Below, in pieces: positions 8,486 through 18,492 of a DNA stretch of 64,000 bases. Each line of letters begins with the position of its first letter. Within the stretch, counting starts at the first letter, position 1. Under the pieces are notes generated by a model that worked only from the letters and a program-made list of their open reading frames with translations, did no database searches and was not told the origin of the DNA. A program made the translations under genes and the position numbers. Source of the DNA: Hoyosella levis (GTDB taxonomy: Bacteria > Actinomycetota > Actinomycetes > Mycobacteriales > Mycobacteriaceae); NCBI RefSeq assembly GCF_026008515.1, contig NZ_BQYM01000013.1, positions 1-64,000 on the forward strand, given 5' to 3'.

Positions 8486-9249
8486 TGCCACGTTGGATCA
8501 TCATTCCTGCTACGGCGGGAGCGCTCTTCATCCTCGTTCCCGTCATCGCGCTCGCCAGCGTCGTCGAGTGGCCCCGGTTCATCAGCCTCATCACCTCCGA
8601 GTCCTCGCTCGCCGCGCTGGGCCTGAGCCTGCGCACCGCCACCGCGAGCACCGTGCTGTGCCTCATCCTCGGCACCCCGATGGCGCTCGTCCTGGCACGC
8701 GGCTCGTTCCCCGGGCTGCGCCTGGTCCGGGCCCTGATCCTGCTGCCTCTGGTCCTTCCCCCGGTCGTGGGGGGAATCGCGCTGCTCTATGCGTTCGGCC
8801 GCCAGGGACTCCTCGGCGAGCACCTCGAGGCACTCGGGATACGCATCGCTTTCACCACCACCGCCGTCGTGCTCGCGCAAACATTTGTCGCCATGCCATT
8901 CCTCGTGCTCAGCCTCGAGGGCGCCCTGCGAACCGCAGGAACCCGCTACGAGGCCATCGCCTCGACGCTCGGCGCCCGCCCCACCACGGTGCTGCGCCGC
9001 GTGACCATCCCGCTCGTCCTGCCCGGGCTGCTCTCCGGCACCGTGCTGGCGTTCGCGCGGGCGCTCGGCGAGTTCGGCGCCACCCTCACCTTCGCTGGCA
9101 GCCTGCAAGGAGTAACCCGCACCCTGCCGCTGGAGATCTACCTGCAGCGCGAGACCGATCCCGATGCGGCGGTAGCGCTTTCGCTGGTCCTCGTCGCCGT
9201 CGCCGTCGTGATCGTGGCGTCGGTCTACCGTCGCGGACGGCCATCATGA
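8482..9249 (+). CDS. modB: Molybdate ABC transporter permease
   Basis: A 255-residue integral membrane permease with about five to six hydrophobic segments. The EAA loop that docks the ATPase is visible as [20 protein letters not shown] around residues 155-174. It forms the channel for molybdate delivered by ModA. It starts at GTG, overlapping the regulator gene by 4 bp, and its stop overlaps modC by 4 bp, so the three are translationally coupled. Confidence 0.92.
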   Translation: MMPRWIIIPATAGALFILVPVIALASVVEWPRFISLITSESSLAALGLSLRTATASTVLCLILGTPMALVLARGSFPGLRLVRALILLPLVLPPVVGGIALLYAFGRQGLLGEHLEALGIRIAFTTTAVVLAQTFVAMPFLVLSLEGALRTAGTRYEAIASTLGARPTTVLRRVTIPLVLPGLLSGTVLAFARALGEFGATLTFAGSLQGVTRTLPLEIYLQRETDPDAAVALSLVLVAVAVVIVASVYRRGRPS

Positions 9250-10301
9250 CGAGCCTGCGCGCGCGGGTGAGCGATCCGGCCCGCGGCGTCGAGGCCGAGC
9301 TCAATGTCGCAGCGGGAACAGTGACGGCGATCCTCGGGCCAAACGGGGCTGGCAAATCGACGCTGCTCAACTCGATCGCCGGGCTGCACCAACCGTCGGT
9401 TTCCCACATCGAGCTGGGCGGCCGGATCCTCGACGGTGTTCCGCCGCATCGGCGCCGCATCGCGTTGCTCGCGCAGCAGCCACTGTTGTTCCCGCACATG
9501 ACGGTGATCGACAATGTCGCTTTCGCACCTCGCAGCACTGGTTCGAACCGGTCCGGGTCACGCGGGATCGCCGCCCGGTGGCTCGAGGAAGTCGATGCGC
9601 TGGATCTCGCCGCGCGCAGGCCCAGGCAGCTCTCCGGCGGCCAGGCACAACGGATCGCCGTGGCCCGGGCGCTCGCTGCCGATCCGGAACTGCTGCTGCT
9701 CGATGAACCCATGGCCGCGCTCGACGTCGCGGCGGCACCAGCGTTGCGATCACTGCTGCGCAGGGTCCTCCGCGAAGCACGGCGCACAGCGATCCTTGTC
9801 ACCCACGACCCGCTCGACGCGCTAGGCCTCGCTGACCGAGCGATCATCGTCGACAACGGCCGCATCGTCGAGGACGGCAGCGTCCACACCGTTCTCTCGC
9901 ACCCCCGCAGCAGCTTCGGAGCGCGCATCGCGGGCGTCAATATCTGTTTCGGCCGCGTCAGCGAGCCCGGATGCCTGCGCACTGCGACAGGCCAGCATGT
10001 CTACGGGATCGCGGCGGAATCGCTACCCGCCGGAAGCCAAGCGGTAGCCGTGTTCTCTCCATCGGCGGTCGCGGTCTACACCCAGCTGCCCCACGGCAGC
10101 CCCCGGAACCACTTCACCGTCACAGTCGCTGGGCATGAGCATCGCGGCGACCTCATCCGCATCACCGGCCACGACACCAACGAGCAACCCGGCCTGATGG
10201 CCGACATCACGCCCACCGCCGCGACCGAGCTCGATCTCGCGCCCGGCGTGGAAGTCCAGCTCGTGGTCAAAGCGACCGAGACACGGATCTATCCGGCTTG
10301 A
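9246..10301 (+). CDS. modC: Molybdate ABC transporter ATPase
   Basis: A 351-residue ABC ATPase. Walker [10 protein letters not shown] is at 31-39, the signature LSGGQ near 123, Walker B LLLLDEP follows, and the H-loop is THD. A C-terminal region of about 100 residues looks like a TOBE domain, as in ModC proteins, where it regulates transport through bound molybdate. The start is ATG 9246, with a 4-bp overlap with modB; a longer in-frame extension upstream is only the shadow of modB. It is the last gene of the molybdate operon. Confidence 0.92.
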   Translation: MTSLRARVSDPARGVEAELNVAAGTVTAILGPNGAGKSTLLNSIAGLHQPSVSHIELGGRILDGVPPHRRRIALLAQQPLLFPHMTVIDNVAFAPRSTGSNRSGSRGIAARWLEEVDALDLAARRPRQLSGGQAQRIAVARALAADPELLLLDEPMAALDVAAAPALRSLLRRVLREARRTAILVTHDPLDALGLADRAIIVDNGRIVEDGSVHTVLSHPRSSFGARIAGVNICFGRVSEPGCLRTATGQHVYGIAAESLPAGSQAVAVFSPSAVAVYTQLPHGSPRNHFTVTVAGHEHRGDLIRITGHDTNEQPGLMADITPTAATELDLAPGVEVQLVVKATETRIYPA

Positions 10302-10318
10302 GCGGCTGGGATTGAAAG

Positions 10319-10392
10319 TGGGGCGGGCGGGGCTCGAACCCGCGACCAGCGGATTATGAGTCCGCGGCTCTAACCGACTGAGCTACCGCCCC
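10319..10392 (-). tRNA. tRNA with CAT anticodon (elongator Met, possibly Ile2)
   Basis: Reading the minus strand gives a full cloverleaf of 74 nt: acceptor stem GGGGCGG/CCGCCCC, D-arm GCTCAGTCGGTTAGAGC, anticodon loop CTCATAA, T-arm with GGTTCGAGCCCC, discriminator A. The CAT anticodon is shared by initiator and elongator tRNA-Met and lysidine-modified tRNA-Ile2. A paired first acceptor base argues against the initiator. Elongator Met is the likelier choice, but Ile2 cannot be excluded by eye. CCA is not encoded. Confidence 0.9.
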
Positions 10393-10420
10393 TCGAAGGC
10401 AGACTTACCTTACACAACGA

Positions 10421-10452
10421 ATCAGGCCCCTCAGTGCATTGAGGGGCCTGAT
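10421..10452. terminator. Strong hairpin between the two tRNA genes
   Basis: A perfect 13-bp stem (ATCAGGCCCCTCA and its complement) with a 6-nt loop lies immediately 3' of the tRNA-Asn gene on the minus strand. It is best read as a transcription terminator or a processing signal. Confidence 0.75.
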
Positions 10453-10458
10453 GGCGTG

Positions 10459-10531
<73 letters not shown>

Positions 10532-10677
10532 CCGTTCATTGCCTGCTTGCAGGCCTTGACGACAATAGCGCATCGGGGGGCGGTTGCGCCAACCGGTTCG
10601 TGATTCAGTCGATGAGCTGCGAAGTTGTGTCCCGACCGGATTATGGCCTCTCGCTAGGGCAAGATGGGGGCGGTCGG

Positions 10678-10962
10678 ATGAACGAGCAACGGGAGCCTCG
10701 GGAGGCTTGGCGGATGATTGGTGTTGTTGTAGGCGTGGCTGCCGGCTATGTGCTGGGTACTCGAGCGGGACGCGAGCGGTACGAGCAGCTCAACCGGGTC
10801 GCGCGCACCATCGCGACGAGCCCCGCGACCAAGAAGGCTGTCGCAGTGGGACGCCAGAAGCTCTCCGAGGCGCTCTCGACCGCGCCCCAGCTCGAGCGCG
10901 TCGCGGAGATCGACGAGACCACCTCGGTCTATGCCCCGCAGGGTTCCCCGCGAGCTCAGTAG
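10678..10962 (+). CDS. Small single-pass membrane protein (YtxH/Rv2342-like)
   Basis: A 94-residue protein with one hydrophobic segment near the N-terminus (GVVVGVAAGYVLGTRAG) followed directly by RERYEQL and a basic helical tail. The GTRAGRERYEQL motif is widespread in small actinobacterial proteins. ATG 10678 has a G-rich ribosome site; an upstream in-frame start would add 26 unlikely residues. The gene is convergent with dnaG and overlaps it by 7 bp. The place corresponds to Rv2342 in mycobacteria. Function unknown. Confidence 0.75.
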   Translation: MNEQREPREAWRMIGVVVGVAAGYVLGTRAGRERYEQLNRVARTIATSPATKKAVAVGRQKLSEALSTAPQLERVAEIDETTSVYAPQGSPRAQ

Positions 10963-12884
10963 CCGCTGATGGCGGGGTCGGCGTCGCCCACGGCCTTGGT
11001 CAGCAGGCTGCGCCGGTACTCCTCGAGCGCCACGAGGTCGCCGAACAGGCCGTGGTAGGCGTCAGGGTCCTCGGTGGGTGACATGCGTTGCAGCCGGGAC
11101 TTGAGCTCGGCGATCTGGCCGCCGACCCACACTTCCTGGAGCCGGGCGAGAACGCCGCCGATGTAGCGGGGCACGGCGTCCTCGTCGACGGGCATGTTCT
11201 CGATGGCAAGCTCGGAGACGAGCCGGATGTAGGGAGTGTCGAGGCTGGCGGTCACCGCGGTGATCCAGTCCGCTCCACTGATCCCGGCAGTGGTGCCGCC
11301 CGCGTTGAGGATTGCTTCGTGAACTGTGTGGTAGGCGGGGTGGGTGAAGGTCTCGTCGGGCAGCGCGGCGAAGATCGTTCCCGCGATGGCGGGGTATTGC
11401 AGCGCGGCCTTGAGCGCTTCCCGCTCGGGCCAGAGGGCGGGGTCGCGCGGGGCTGGCATGCGCGGGGCGGCGGGAGCGCTCGTGGCCTCCTCCGGACCAG
11501 GCGCCTTGGTCCGCTTGTCCTGGTGGCTGGTGGTCGTTGTCGTGGCCGTGGAGCGGGCGTGCTGTGCTTCCTCGCGCACGCGCTTGCGGACCTGCGCCAC
11601 CTTGTCCCAGCCGACCCATTCGGCGAGCTGCCGGGCGTAGTCATCGCGCAGAGCGCTGTCCTTGATGCGCGCGACGATGGGCACGGTGCGCCGCAGCGCC
11701 TCGACGCGGCCCTCGGGGGTGTCGAGATCATGCTCGGCGAGGATGGATTGCACGGCGAACGCGAACATCGGTGTGCGCTGGGCGATGAGATCCCGGACGG
11801 CGGCATCACCACGTTCCTTGCGCAGGTCGCAGGGGTCCATTCCATCGGGGGCGATGGCGACGAAGGTCCGGCCGGTGATCTTCTGGTCGCCGTCGAACGC
11901 CTTGAGGGCGGCGTTGCGGCCAGCCTCGTCGCCGTCGAAGGTGAAGATCATCTCGCCGCGGAAGTAGTCGTCGTCCATCAGCAGGCGCCGCAGCACCGAG
12001 GTGTGCTCGTCGCCGAACGCGGTGCCGCAGGCCGCGACGGCGGTGGTGATGCCCGCGAGGTGCAGCGCCATCACGTCGGTGTAGCCCTCGACGATCACTG
12101 CCTGGTGCTGGCGGGCGATGTCGCGCTTGGCGAGATCGAGCCCGAACAGGACGTTGGACTTCTTGTAGAGCATCGTCTCGGGGGTGTTCAGGTACTTGGC
12201 CTGGGGGTCGTCCTCGAAGATCTTGCGCGCGCCGAAACCGATGACGTCGCCGGAGAGGTTGCGGATGGGCCACACGAGGCGCCGGTGGAACCGGTCCATG
12301 GGTCCGCGCTTGCCCTCGCGGGACAGTCCCGCCGCCTCGAGCTCCTTGAACTCGAAGCCATTGCGCAGCAGGTGCTTGGTGAGGGTGTCCCAGCCCGATG
12401 GCGCGTACCCGCACCCGAAGCGTCCCGCCGCGGCCTGGTCGAAATCGCGCTCGGCGAGGTAGCGGCGGGCGGTCTCGGCCTCCGGGGAGAGCAGCTGCTG
12501 CTCGTAGAACTCCTGCGCGGCGGCGTTGGCGGCGACCAGGCGGGCGCGGGTGCCACGGTCGCGCTGCACGGAGGTGCCGCCGCCCTCGTAGCTGATGCGG
12601 TAGCCGACCCGGTCAGCGAGCTGCTCGACGGCCTCGGCGAAACTGACGTGCTCGATCTTCTGCAGGAACGAGTAGACATCGCCGCCCTCGCCGCAGCCGA
12701 AGCAGTGGAAGTGCCCGTGGCTGGGGCGCACATGGAACGACGGGGTCTTCTCGTCGTGGAACGGGCACAGTCCCTTCATCGACGATCCGACGCGACGGAG
12801 GGACACGTACTCGCCGATCAGCTCGTCGATCGCGATGCGCTCGCGGATCGCCGCGATGTCTCTGTCAGGGATACGGCCAGCCAC
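10956..12884 (-). CDS. dnaG: DNA primase
   Basis: A 642-residue primase. The CHC2 zinc finger (CPFH, then CFGC) lies at about 40-65. The Toprim domain is recognised by VIVEGYTDV near 265 and FDGDEAGR near 310. A linker with low-complexity Ser/Thr precedes the C-terminal DnaB-interaction domain. It makes RNA primers at the replication fork. A TACACT box ends 6 nt before the GTG start, so the transcript may be leaderless. It is followed upstream by dgt on the same strand, as in mycobacteria. Confidence 0.96.
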   Translation of the reverse strand: MAGRIPDRDIAAIRERIAIDELIGEYVSLRRVGSSMKGLCPFHDEKTPSFHVRPSHGHFHCFGCGEGGDVYSFLQKIEHVSFAEAVEQLADRVGYRISYEGGGTSVQRDRGTRARLVAANAAAQEFYEQQLLSPEAETARRYLAERDFDQAAAGRFGCGYAPSGWDTLTKHLLRNGFEFKELEAAGLSREGKRGPMDRFHRRLVWPIRNLSGDVIGFGARKIFEDDPQAKYLNTPETMLYKKSNVLFGLDLAKRDIARQHQAVIVEGYTDVMALHLAGITTAVAACGTAFGDEHTSVLRRLLMDDDYFRGEMIFTFDGDEAGRNAALKAFDGDQKITGRTFVAIAPDGMDPCDLRKERGDAAVRDLIAQRTPMFAFAVQSILAEHDLDTPEGRVEALRRTVPIVARIKDSALRDDYARQLAEWVGWDKVAQVRKRVREEAQHARSTATTTTTSHQDKRTKAPGPEEATSAPAAPRMPAPRDPALWPEREALKAALQYPAIAGTIFAALPDETFTHPAYHTVHEAILNAGGTTAGISGADWITAVTASLDTPYIRLVSELAIENMPVDEDAVPRYIGGVLARLQEVWVGGQIAELKSRLQRMSPTEDPDAYHGLFGDLVALEEYRRSLLTKAVGDADPAISGY

Positions 12885-12929
12885 GCGACGAGTGTACGGC
12901 CCGGCGCGCGGATTGCCGACCGCGCGCTG

Positions 12930-14216
12930 CTAGCCCCAGGCCGCCTGTGCGCCGCGGCTGGACTTGTCGACCCGCTCGAGCCGGTGCTCGGTGTAGGAGG
13001 CGATCTGGTCGACGATGACGCGCATCCTGGCGGCGTCGTCGGCCGCGTTGTCCCAGGCCGGGACGAACAGCGCATCGAGGCCCACGGGCGCGGTGTGCAG
13101 GAGGTACTGGGCGACGCGGTGGATGCGATCGCGCTCGCGCTCCTGCCCGGCCCGGTGCTGCGGATTGGTCATCACATAGCGCAGGGCCATTGTCTTGAGC
13201 AGGATCACCTCTGCCTCCACGACGGGCGGGATCCGCAGGCCGCTGGCATAGCGGCCGATGGGCCCGTCCGCCGCGGCCGAGCGCGTGGCGAGGATCGCGG
13301 CGGAGGCGAAACGTCCCACGAGCTCGCTGGTCATGGTCTTCATCGCGACCGAGCTGCCGAGCGTGCCGTCATACTTGCCGACCGCCTCGACCACTGGCAG
13401 TGCCGCGAGCCGGTTGGCGGCCTCCACGAGCACAGCGGGGTCGGCGAACCCGAACTCGCGGCACCCGACCTCGGCGAGGTCACGCTGCTCGGTGGGGTCG
13501 GTGAGCGCCCGCAGGTCCAGCCTGCCCTCGATCACGCCGTCCTCGACGTCATGCACCGAGTAGGCGACGTCATCGGACCAGTCCATGATCTGTGCCTCGA
13601 GGGCGCGCTCGGCACCAGGAGCGCCATCGCGCAGCCAGGCCAGGGTCGCGGCATCGTCATCGTAGGCACCGAACTTCCGGGAGCCACCCGGGGCGGACGA
13701 GGCTGTCCAGGGATACTTCGTCGCCGCGTCGAGCGAGGCCCGCGTCAGGTTGAGGCCCACGCTGCGCCCCTCCTCATCGAGCACCTTCGGCTCGAGGCGG
13801 GCAAGGATGCGGAGGCTCTGGGCATTGCCCTCGAATCCGCCGCAACCCTCAGCGACCTCCTCGAGGGCCCGCTCGCCGTTGTGCCCGTAGGGGGGATGAC
13901 CGAGATCATGCGCGAGGCCCGCGAGATCACAGAGGTCCGGGTCGGCACCGAGCCCATCGGCGATGCTGCGTCCGATCTGCGCGACCTCCATCGAATGGGT
14001 CAAGCGGGTGCGCGGCGTATCGCCCTCCCCCGGGCCCACCACCTGTGTCTTGTCGGCGAGGCGGCGCAGCGCCGCGGAATGCAGTACCCGCGCGCGGTCG
14101 CGGCTGAACTGTCCCCGGTGCGTCGAGGTTGCCCCGGGCAGGGCGGAGCGCTTCGGCGCCTCGTCGACCCTGCGCTCGAGGTCATGGTCGGCATAGATGT
14201 AACGGCGTTGCGTCAT
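12930..14216 (-). CDS. dgt: Deoxyguanosinetriphosphate triphosphohydrolase-like HD protein
   Basis: A 428-residue HD-domain protein. The metal site is read from RLTHSMEV and [14 protein letters not shown], with a further Asp in [12 protein letters not shown]. It hydrolyses dNTPs to the nucleoside and triphosphate, keeping nucleotide pools balanced. ATG 14216 (MTQRRYIY) is chosen; the in-frame extension upstream runs into the adjacent gene's end. It lies 45 bp upstream of dnaG on the same strand, the order seen in mycobacteria. Confidence 0.93.
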   Translation of the reverse strand: MTQRRYIYADHDLERRVDEAPKRSALPGATSTHRGQFSRDRARVLHSAALRRLADKTQVVGPGEGDTPRTRLTHSMEVAQIGRSIADGLGADPDLCDLAGLAHDLGHPPYGHNGERALEEVAEGCGGFEGNAQSLRILARLEPKVLDEEGRSVGLNLTRASLDAATKYPWTASSAPGGSRKFGAYDDDAATLAWLRDGAPGAERALEAQIMDWSDDVAYSVHDVEDGVIEGRLDLRALTDPTEQRDLAEVGCREFGFADPAVLVEAANRLAALPVVEAVGKYDGTLGSSVAMKTMTSELVGRFASAAILATRSAAADGPIGRYASGLRIPPVVEAEVILLKTMALRYVMTNPQHRAGQERERDRIHRVAQYLLHTAPVGLDALFVPAWDNAADDAARMRVIVDQIASYTEHRLERVDKSSRGAQAAWG

Positions 14217-14251
14217 GATGCACCGTCCTCGGTCTCGGGGAGCTCGCGCTC

Positions 14252-14875
14252 CTACAGGCTGGGCGCGTACGGCAGGTCCAGCGAAGAGTGCGTCACCTGG
14301 TAGTAGAGCAGGGCCGCGGTCTCTCGCGCTATTCCCTTGACCTGGGACTCGCGGGTCCACACGGCAGGACCGGATCGTACCGGGGCCGTGGTCGCGTCGA
14401 GCCCGGCGTCGTTGGCCATGATGCGGGTGCGCAGGCTGTGCCAGGGGTCGGTGGTGATGATGATCGAGCCGAGGCCACGCTCGACGAGCTCGCGGGCGAC
14501 AGCATCGACGCTCTTGAGGGTGTCGCTGCCCTCCTCCACGGCAAGGACATGGGCTGCGGGGATGTCCTGCTCGATCAGGTAGTCGCGACCGGCCCCGGCC
14601 TCGGTGAACGCATCGCCCTCGAGCTTTCCGCCGACAGTGACGATGAGCGGCGCTGCACCCTCGCGGTACAACGATGCCGCCTGATCAAGACGAGCCTGGA
14701 ACACATCGGTGGGAACGCCGTTGTACTGGGCCGCGCCGAGGACGACGATCGCATCAGCGGGCCCGGTGTCGGTCGTCCGGGCTACCTGCCACACCCGCCC
14801 CGCGGTGCCGAGCACGACGACCAGCGCGATCAGGATTGCCCCGATCACGATCCGACCGATCCACCGTAGGATCAC
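14252..14875 (-). CDS. DUF218 (SanA/YdcF-like) membrane-anchored protein
   Basis: A 207-residue protein with one N-terminal transmembrane helix ([16 protein letters not shown]) and a DUF218 domain beginning [13 protein letters not shown] and including [10 protein letters not shown]. Relatives such as SanA and ElyC affect envelope polysaccharide handling; the reaction is not settled. I start at GTG 14875 because an AGGAGG site sits 8 nt upstream, whereas the longer frame adds 26 residues without membrane character. It lies 35 bp upstream of dgt on the same strand, so the two are probably cotranscribed. Confidence 0.82.
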   Translation of the reverse strand: MILRWIGRIVIGAILIALVVVLGTAGRVWQVARTTDTGPADAIVVLGAAQYNGVPTDVFQARLDQAASLYREGAAPLIVTVGGKLEGDAFTEAGAGRDYLIEQDIPAAHVLAVEEGSDTLKSVDAVARELVERGLGSIIITTDPWHSLRTRIMANDAGLDATTAPVRSGPAVWTRESQVKGIARETAALLYYQVTHSSLDLPYAPSL

Positions 14876-15009
14876 TGTCGCGTTCCTCCTGCCTCGCCAC
14901 CATGCCAGCGCGCCCGCTGCGGGGTCCGCGTCCACCAGTGTGCCAGCTTGCACGGTCCGCGGAGAGTGACGTCCTTCACCCGTCAGGCATATCGACTAGA
15001 TTCAACGCC

Positions 15010-17079
15010 ATGCATCGCCCGCGCCCTGCCGTCCGCACAGGTCCTCGCCGCACAGCATGGGCTGCGCTGCTCGCCCTGCTGCTCGTGATCGCCCCGGGCG
15101 TCGCCCTCGGGCCGGGTCTCTCGATCGCCCATGCCGAGCAACCATTCGAGCTGCGTGATCGCATCACCGACAACGCCGCCGTGCTGACCGCCGAGGAGAC
15201 AGCCGCGGTGCGGGAGGCGATGAACACGCTCTCCGATACGCGTGGCATCCGGTTGTGGGTGGTGCTCACCGACAGTTTCTCCGGCATCGAGGGCAGCGCC
15301 TGGACAGACAGCGTGGCAGAGCTGAGCAGGCTGGGCGACGAGGATGTCCTGCTCGCCGTGGCAGTCGGCGATCGCGACTACTACCTGGACCTGGCGTCGG
15401 CACTCACCCGCGTGACCAGCGCGGAGGAGCAGGCGATCGCCCGTGACGATATCGAGCCGCACCTCGCGGCGGACCGGTGGGCCGCCGCGGCGATCGGGGC
15501 GGCCAGCGGGCTCGAGCGGGCCGCGGCACCCTCCACCAGCGGCGGCGCGGCGGGACTTGTCATCGTGGTCGGTGTGATCGCGGGCATCGCTGTGCTCGCC
15601 GTGCTCCTCGTGCGCCGCCGCAGGTCCAGCGCCAGCCAGCAAGCGGCGCGGCTCGCGGGGCTCGACCTGACCAATCGGGCGATCGTGGCGCAGCAGCCCG
15701 TGACAGTCCTCGACCCGCTCTCGCGCACCATGCTCGTCGAGACCGACAACGCCATCAGCTCCAGCGCCGAGGAGCTCGCGCGCGCCGCCGACGAGTTCGG
15801 TGACCGTGGCGCCGCGAGCTTCCGCGCCGCCGTGGATGCCGCCAGCAACGATCTCGTGCGAGCATTCCAGCTGCGCCAGCAGCTTGATACCGGCACCGGC
15901 ATCCCGATGCTGCAGCGCCATGCCATGCTCGTGGATCTCGTGACGCTCTGCGCGCGCGCCGACGCTGCCCTCGACGATCAGGTCGAGGCATTCGACGAGA
16001 AGCGTGATCTTCTCGTCCAGGCACCGGACAAGCTCGACGCCGTGGCCCGCGACATCGTCACGATCAGCGTGCGCCTCCCCGAGGCGGAAAAGGCGCTCGC
16101 CGCCCTCAAGGAGCAATTCGCCCCCGAGGCACTGGCGTCGATCAACACCAACACCGGCCTCGCCCGTGACCATCTGCAGCTCGCGGAATCAGCAAGCAGC
16201 AAGGGCCACGAGGCCCTCGGCCGCGGCGACGCTGAAGGCGCTGTCGCCCAGGTCCGTGCGGCCGAGTCCGCGGTCAGCCACGCCAGCGCCCTGATCGCCG
16301 GAGTGGAGAACGCCGAGAACGACATCCGCTCCGCGATCAACAAGCTGCCGGCCGCGATGGCGGATCTCGAGCGCGACATCGCAGCGGCCGATCGCCTCGC
16401 CAGTAGCGGCGGCACCCGGCTCGCGGAAGCACGCGCCCGTGCCGAAGCGGCCCTCGCGCACGCGCGCCGCGCCCAGGGCAGTGATCCCCTCGGCAGCATG
16501 AAGCACATCGTGCTCGCCGACGATGCCCTCGATGATGTGCTCGACGAGGCCAGCGAGAACGAGCGGCGCCGCCAGCATGCCGCCCGCGCGCTGGCGAACG
16601 ACCTCGCTGCCGCCCGGGCCAACGTCACTGCGACGCAGGACTACATCTCCACCCGGCGCGGCGCGGTGGGCGCGCAGCCCCGCACCCGCCTCTCCGAGGC
16701 CCACCGGCATCTCGCCGAGGCCGAGGCGAAGTCGTCGACCGACCCGATCGCGGCGATCAACCTCGCGCGCGCCGCGATGCAACTGGCCCAGCAAGCCCTC
16801 GCCGAGGCCCAGAACGAGGTCCGCACCTGGGAAGGCCAGCAGCAGCGCGCGTTCGGATACACCCCTGGCGGTGGAGCGACGTTCCGGCAGTCCCGCAATC
16901 CCGCGACCGGCGCTGTCCTCGGCGGGGTGCTTGGTGGCGCGCTCGCCCACGGGATGCAGAACCGCAGCAAGCCCAGCAGGGCCGCCCGGCCCGCGCGCCG
17001 ACATGGCCGGGCCGCGCAGACCCGCTCGTTCGGTGGCCCCCGCACTTCCGGGCGGCGCGGCACCGGCGGCCGCTTCTAA
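15010..17079 (+). CDS. TPM-domain membrane protein with long helical C-terminus
   Basis: A 689-residue protein. A signal peptide ends near AHA (residues 40-42). An extracytoplasmic TPM domain occupies about 45-170 and a single membrane helix about 182-204. A cytoplasmic region of roughly 400 residues follows, rich in Ala, Glu and Asp and strongly helical or coiled. The last 60 residues turn Gly/Arg/Ser-rich. It corresponds in position to mycobacterial Rv2345. A TAGATT box ends 7 nt before ATG 15010, suggesting a leaderless mRNA. TPM proteins include photosystem II repair factors and bacterial proteins of unclear function; the role here is unknown. Confidence 0.85.
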   Translation: MHRPRPAVRTGPRRTAWAALLALLLVIAPGVALGPGLSIAHAEQPFELRDRITDNAAVLTAEETAAVREAMNTLSDTRGIRLWVVLTDSFSGIEGSAWTDSVAELSRLGDEDVLLAVAVGDRDYYLDLASALTRVTSAEEQAIARDDIEPHLAADRWAAAAIGAASGLERAAAPSTSGGAAGLVIVVGVIAGIAVLAVLLVRRRRSSASQQAARLAGLDLTNRAIVAQQPVTVLDPLSRTMLVETDNAISSSAEELARAADEFGDRGAASFRAAVDAASNDLVRAFQLRQQLDTGTGIPMLQRHAMLVDLVTLCARADAALDDQVEAFDEKRDLLVQAPDKLDAVARDIVTISVRLPEAEKALAALKEQFAPEALASINTNTGLARDHLQLAESASSKGHEALGRGDAEGAVAQVRAAESAVSHASALIAGVENAENDIRSAINKLPAAMADLERDIAAADRLASSGGTRLAEARARAEAALAHARRAQGSDPLGSMKHIVLADDALDDVLDEASENERRRQHAARALANDLAAARANVTATQDYISTRRGAVGAQPRTRLSEAHRHLAEAEAKSSTDPIAAINLARAAMQLAQQALAEAQNEVRTWEGQQQRAFGYTPGGGATFRQSRNPATGAVLGGVLGGALAHGMQNRSKPSRAARPARRHGRAAQTRSFGGPRTSGRRGTGGRF

Positions 17080-17108
17080 GATCGGTGGCACTGATCCGAA
17101 GGAGCTTC

Positions 17109-17945
17109 GTGAACGACACCACCCGAGCACCCTGGCCACCGGAGTGGCCGAGCACCGCACCCCTGGGACGGACGTGGCTTGGCATCATCCTGCTCGGCCT
17201 CCTCGCCGCCGCTGCCCTCGGGACAGGAATCGCCGGGCTCGCCGACGGCAAGCTCGTGGTCCTGGCGATCGGCCTGCTCTTCACGACCGCCCTTGGCCTG
17301 ACAGCCACCTACCTGGTGGTGCGCAGCATCCGCCCCGAGCGCGAGCACCATGACATCGTTGCCACCACCAACCGGGATGGCACCCCGGTGACCCGTATCC
17401 GCCAGTCCGCGACCCTTTTCCACCTGCGCACCGCCATCATGAGCGCGCTCGCCCTCGCGTTCGCCATCTCCGCGATCGATCACTACGCCACCACCGGCAG
17501 CGAAGGCCTGCTCGGGGTGCTCATCTATGTGCTGCTCGCCGGCTTCTTCGGCTCCTACGTGCTCGCCGCCGCGACCGGAGCGCTCGCCGCCGGGCACCTC
17601 GATCTCTCCGCCGGAGGCGTGCATCACCGAGGCTGGAGCTTCGAGTCCACGATGCCCTGGCGCACCCTGCTCGTGGCGCAGCCCGTATTCGAGGATCGGC
17701 ACCATGGCATCCAGCTGATCGGGGACCCCGGCAAGAAGTGGGAGCACGCCTACACCGTCCGGCTGTGGCGCATCGACCGCGTCGCGGTGGTCCCGATCAT
17801 CGACCTCGACACCCGCCGCTTCCGGGTTCCGCCGGAAGTGCTGGCTGCCTGCCTCGCGCACTATGCGATCGCCACCGCGGACCGCGACGAGCTAGGCACG
17901 GATCGCTCCCTCGCCCGCATTGACCGATGGTGGCCCGCGCCGTGA
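17109..17945 (+). CDS. Conserved membrane protein, four predicted helices
   Basis: A 278-residue protein not recognised as a named family. Four hydrophobic segments are visible, near residues 22-44, 50-72, 105-123 and 135-158. A soluble C-terminal domain of about 115 residues then ends in DRWWPAP. GTG 17109 has AAGGAGCTTC directly upstream. It begins 29 bp after the TPM gene and ends 46 bp before the sigma factor gene, so it may be cotranscribed with either. Function unknown. Confidence 0.7.
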   Translation: MNDTTRAPWPPEWPSTAPLGRTWLGIILLGLLAAAALGTGIAGLADGKLVVLAIGLLFTTALGLTATYLVVRSIRPEREHHDIVATTNRDGTPVTRIRQSATLFHLRTAIMSALALAFAISAIDHYATTGSEGLLGVLIYVLLAGFFGSYVLAAATGALAAGHLDLSAGGVHHRGWSFESTMPWRTLLVAQPVFEDRHHGIQLIGDPGKKWEHAYTVRLWRIDRVAVVPIIDLDTRRFRVPPEVLAACLAHYAIATADRDELGTDRSLARIDRWWPAP

Positions 17946-17991
17946 CCAGCCTCACCTCACATCCTGCGCGCCCCGCGCGTCTACCTTGGTG

Positions 17992-18492
17992 ATGTCCACC
18001 CGATCGCGCATCGCGCCGCCCTTCGAGAACGTCGTGGAACAGCACGGCCCGATGGTGCTCCGCGTATGCCGTGCCCTGCTCGGCCCTGGCGCCGATGCTG
18101 ACGATGCCTGGTCCGAGACGTTCCTCTCCGCGCTGCGCGCCTACCCGCAGCTGCCCGCCGACGCCAACACCGAGGCGTGGCTGGTCACCATCGCGCACCG
18201 CAAGGCCATCGACGTGGTCCGCTCCCGGCACCGGCGACCCGTCCCCCTCGCAGAGGTGCCCGAGCCGCCACCGCACCATCTACCCGACAGTGCCGACACT
18301 GGCATCTGGCAACAGGTCGCCGCGCTGCCACCCCGGCAGCGGCAGGTGCTTGCCTACCGCTACCTCGCCGGGCTCCCCTACTCCGACATCGCCACCATCA
18401 CCGGCGGAACCGCGGCCGCAGCCCGCCGCGCCGCCGCGGACGGCATCGCCACCCTCCGCCGCACGCTTGCCACCACCGAGGACGTCCGATGA
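17992..18492 (+). CDS. ECF-type RNA polymerase sigma factor heading a DNA alkylation-repair operon
   Basis: A 166-residue two-domain sigma factor. Region 2 runs about 12-80 and includes DAWSETFLSALRAYPQL and AWLVTIAHRKAIDVVRSR. Region 4 (about 105-160) includes LPPRQRQVLAYRYLAGLPYSDIA. There is no long C-terminal extension and no zinc-finger anti-sigma gene nearby. Its stop overlaps the ogt start by 4 bp, and alkB and tagA follow in the same overlapped unit. The context implies that it controls, or is induced with, the response to alkylated DNA. How its activity is held back is not visible. ATG 17992 or GTG 17989 could start translation. Confidence 0.85.
   Translation: MSTRSRIAPPFENVVEQHGPMVLRVCRALLGPGADADDAWSETFLSALRAYPQLPADANTEAWLVTIAHRKAIDVVRSRHRRPVPLAEVPEPPPHHLPDSADTGIWQQVAALPPRQRQVLAYRYLAGLPYSDIATITGGTAAAARRAAADGIATLRRTLATTEDVR

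Noticed and set aside
10561-10677. N-terminal extension of the small membrane protein
   Set aside because: The extra residues are not membrane-like, and a good ATG with a G-rich ribosome site lies at 10678.
11088-14303. 1,071-codon open frame on the plus strand
   Set aside because: Antisense shadow of dnaG and dgt, with no domain pattern of its own.
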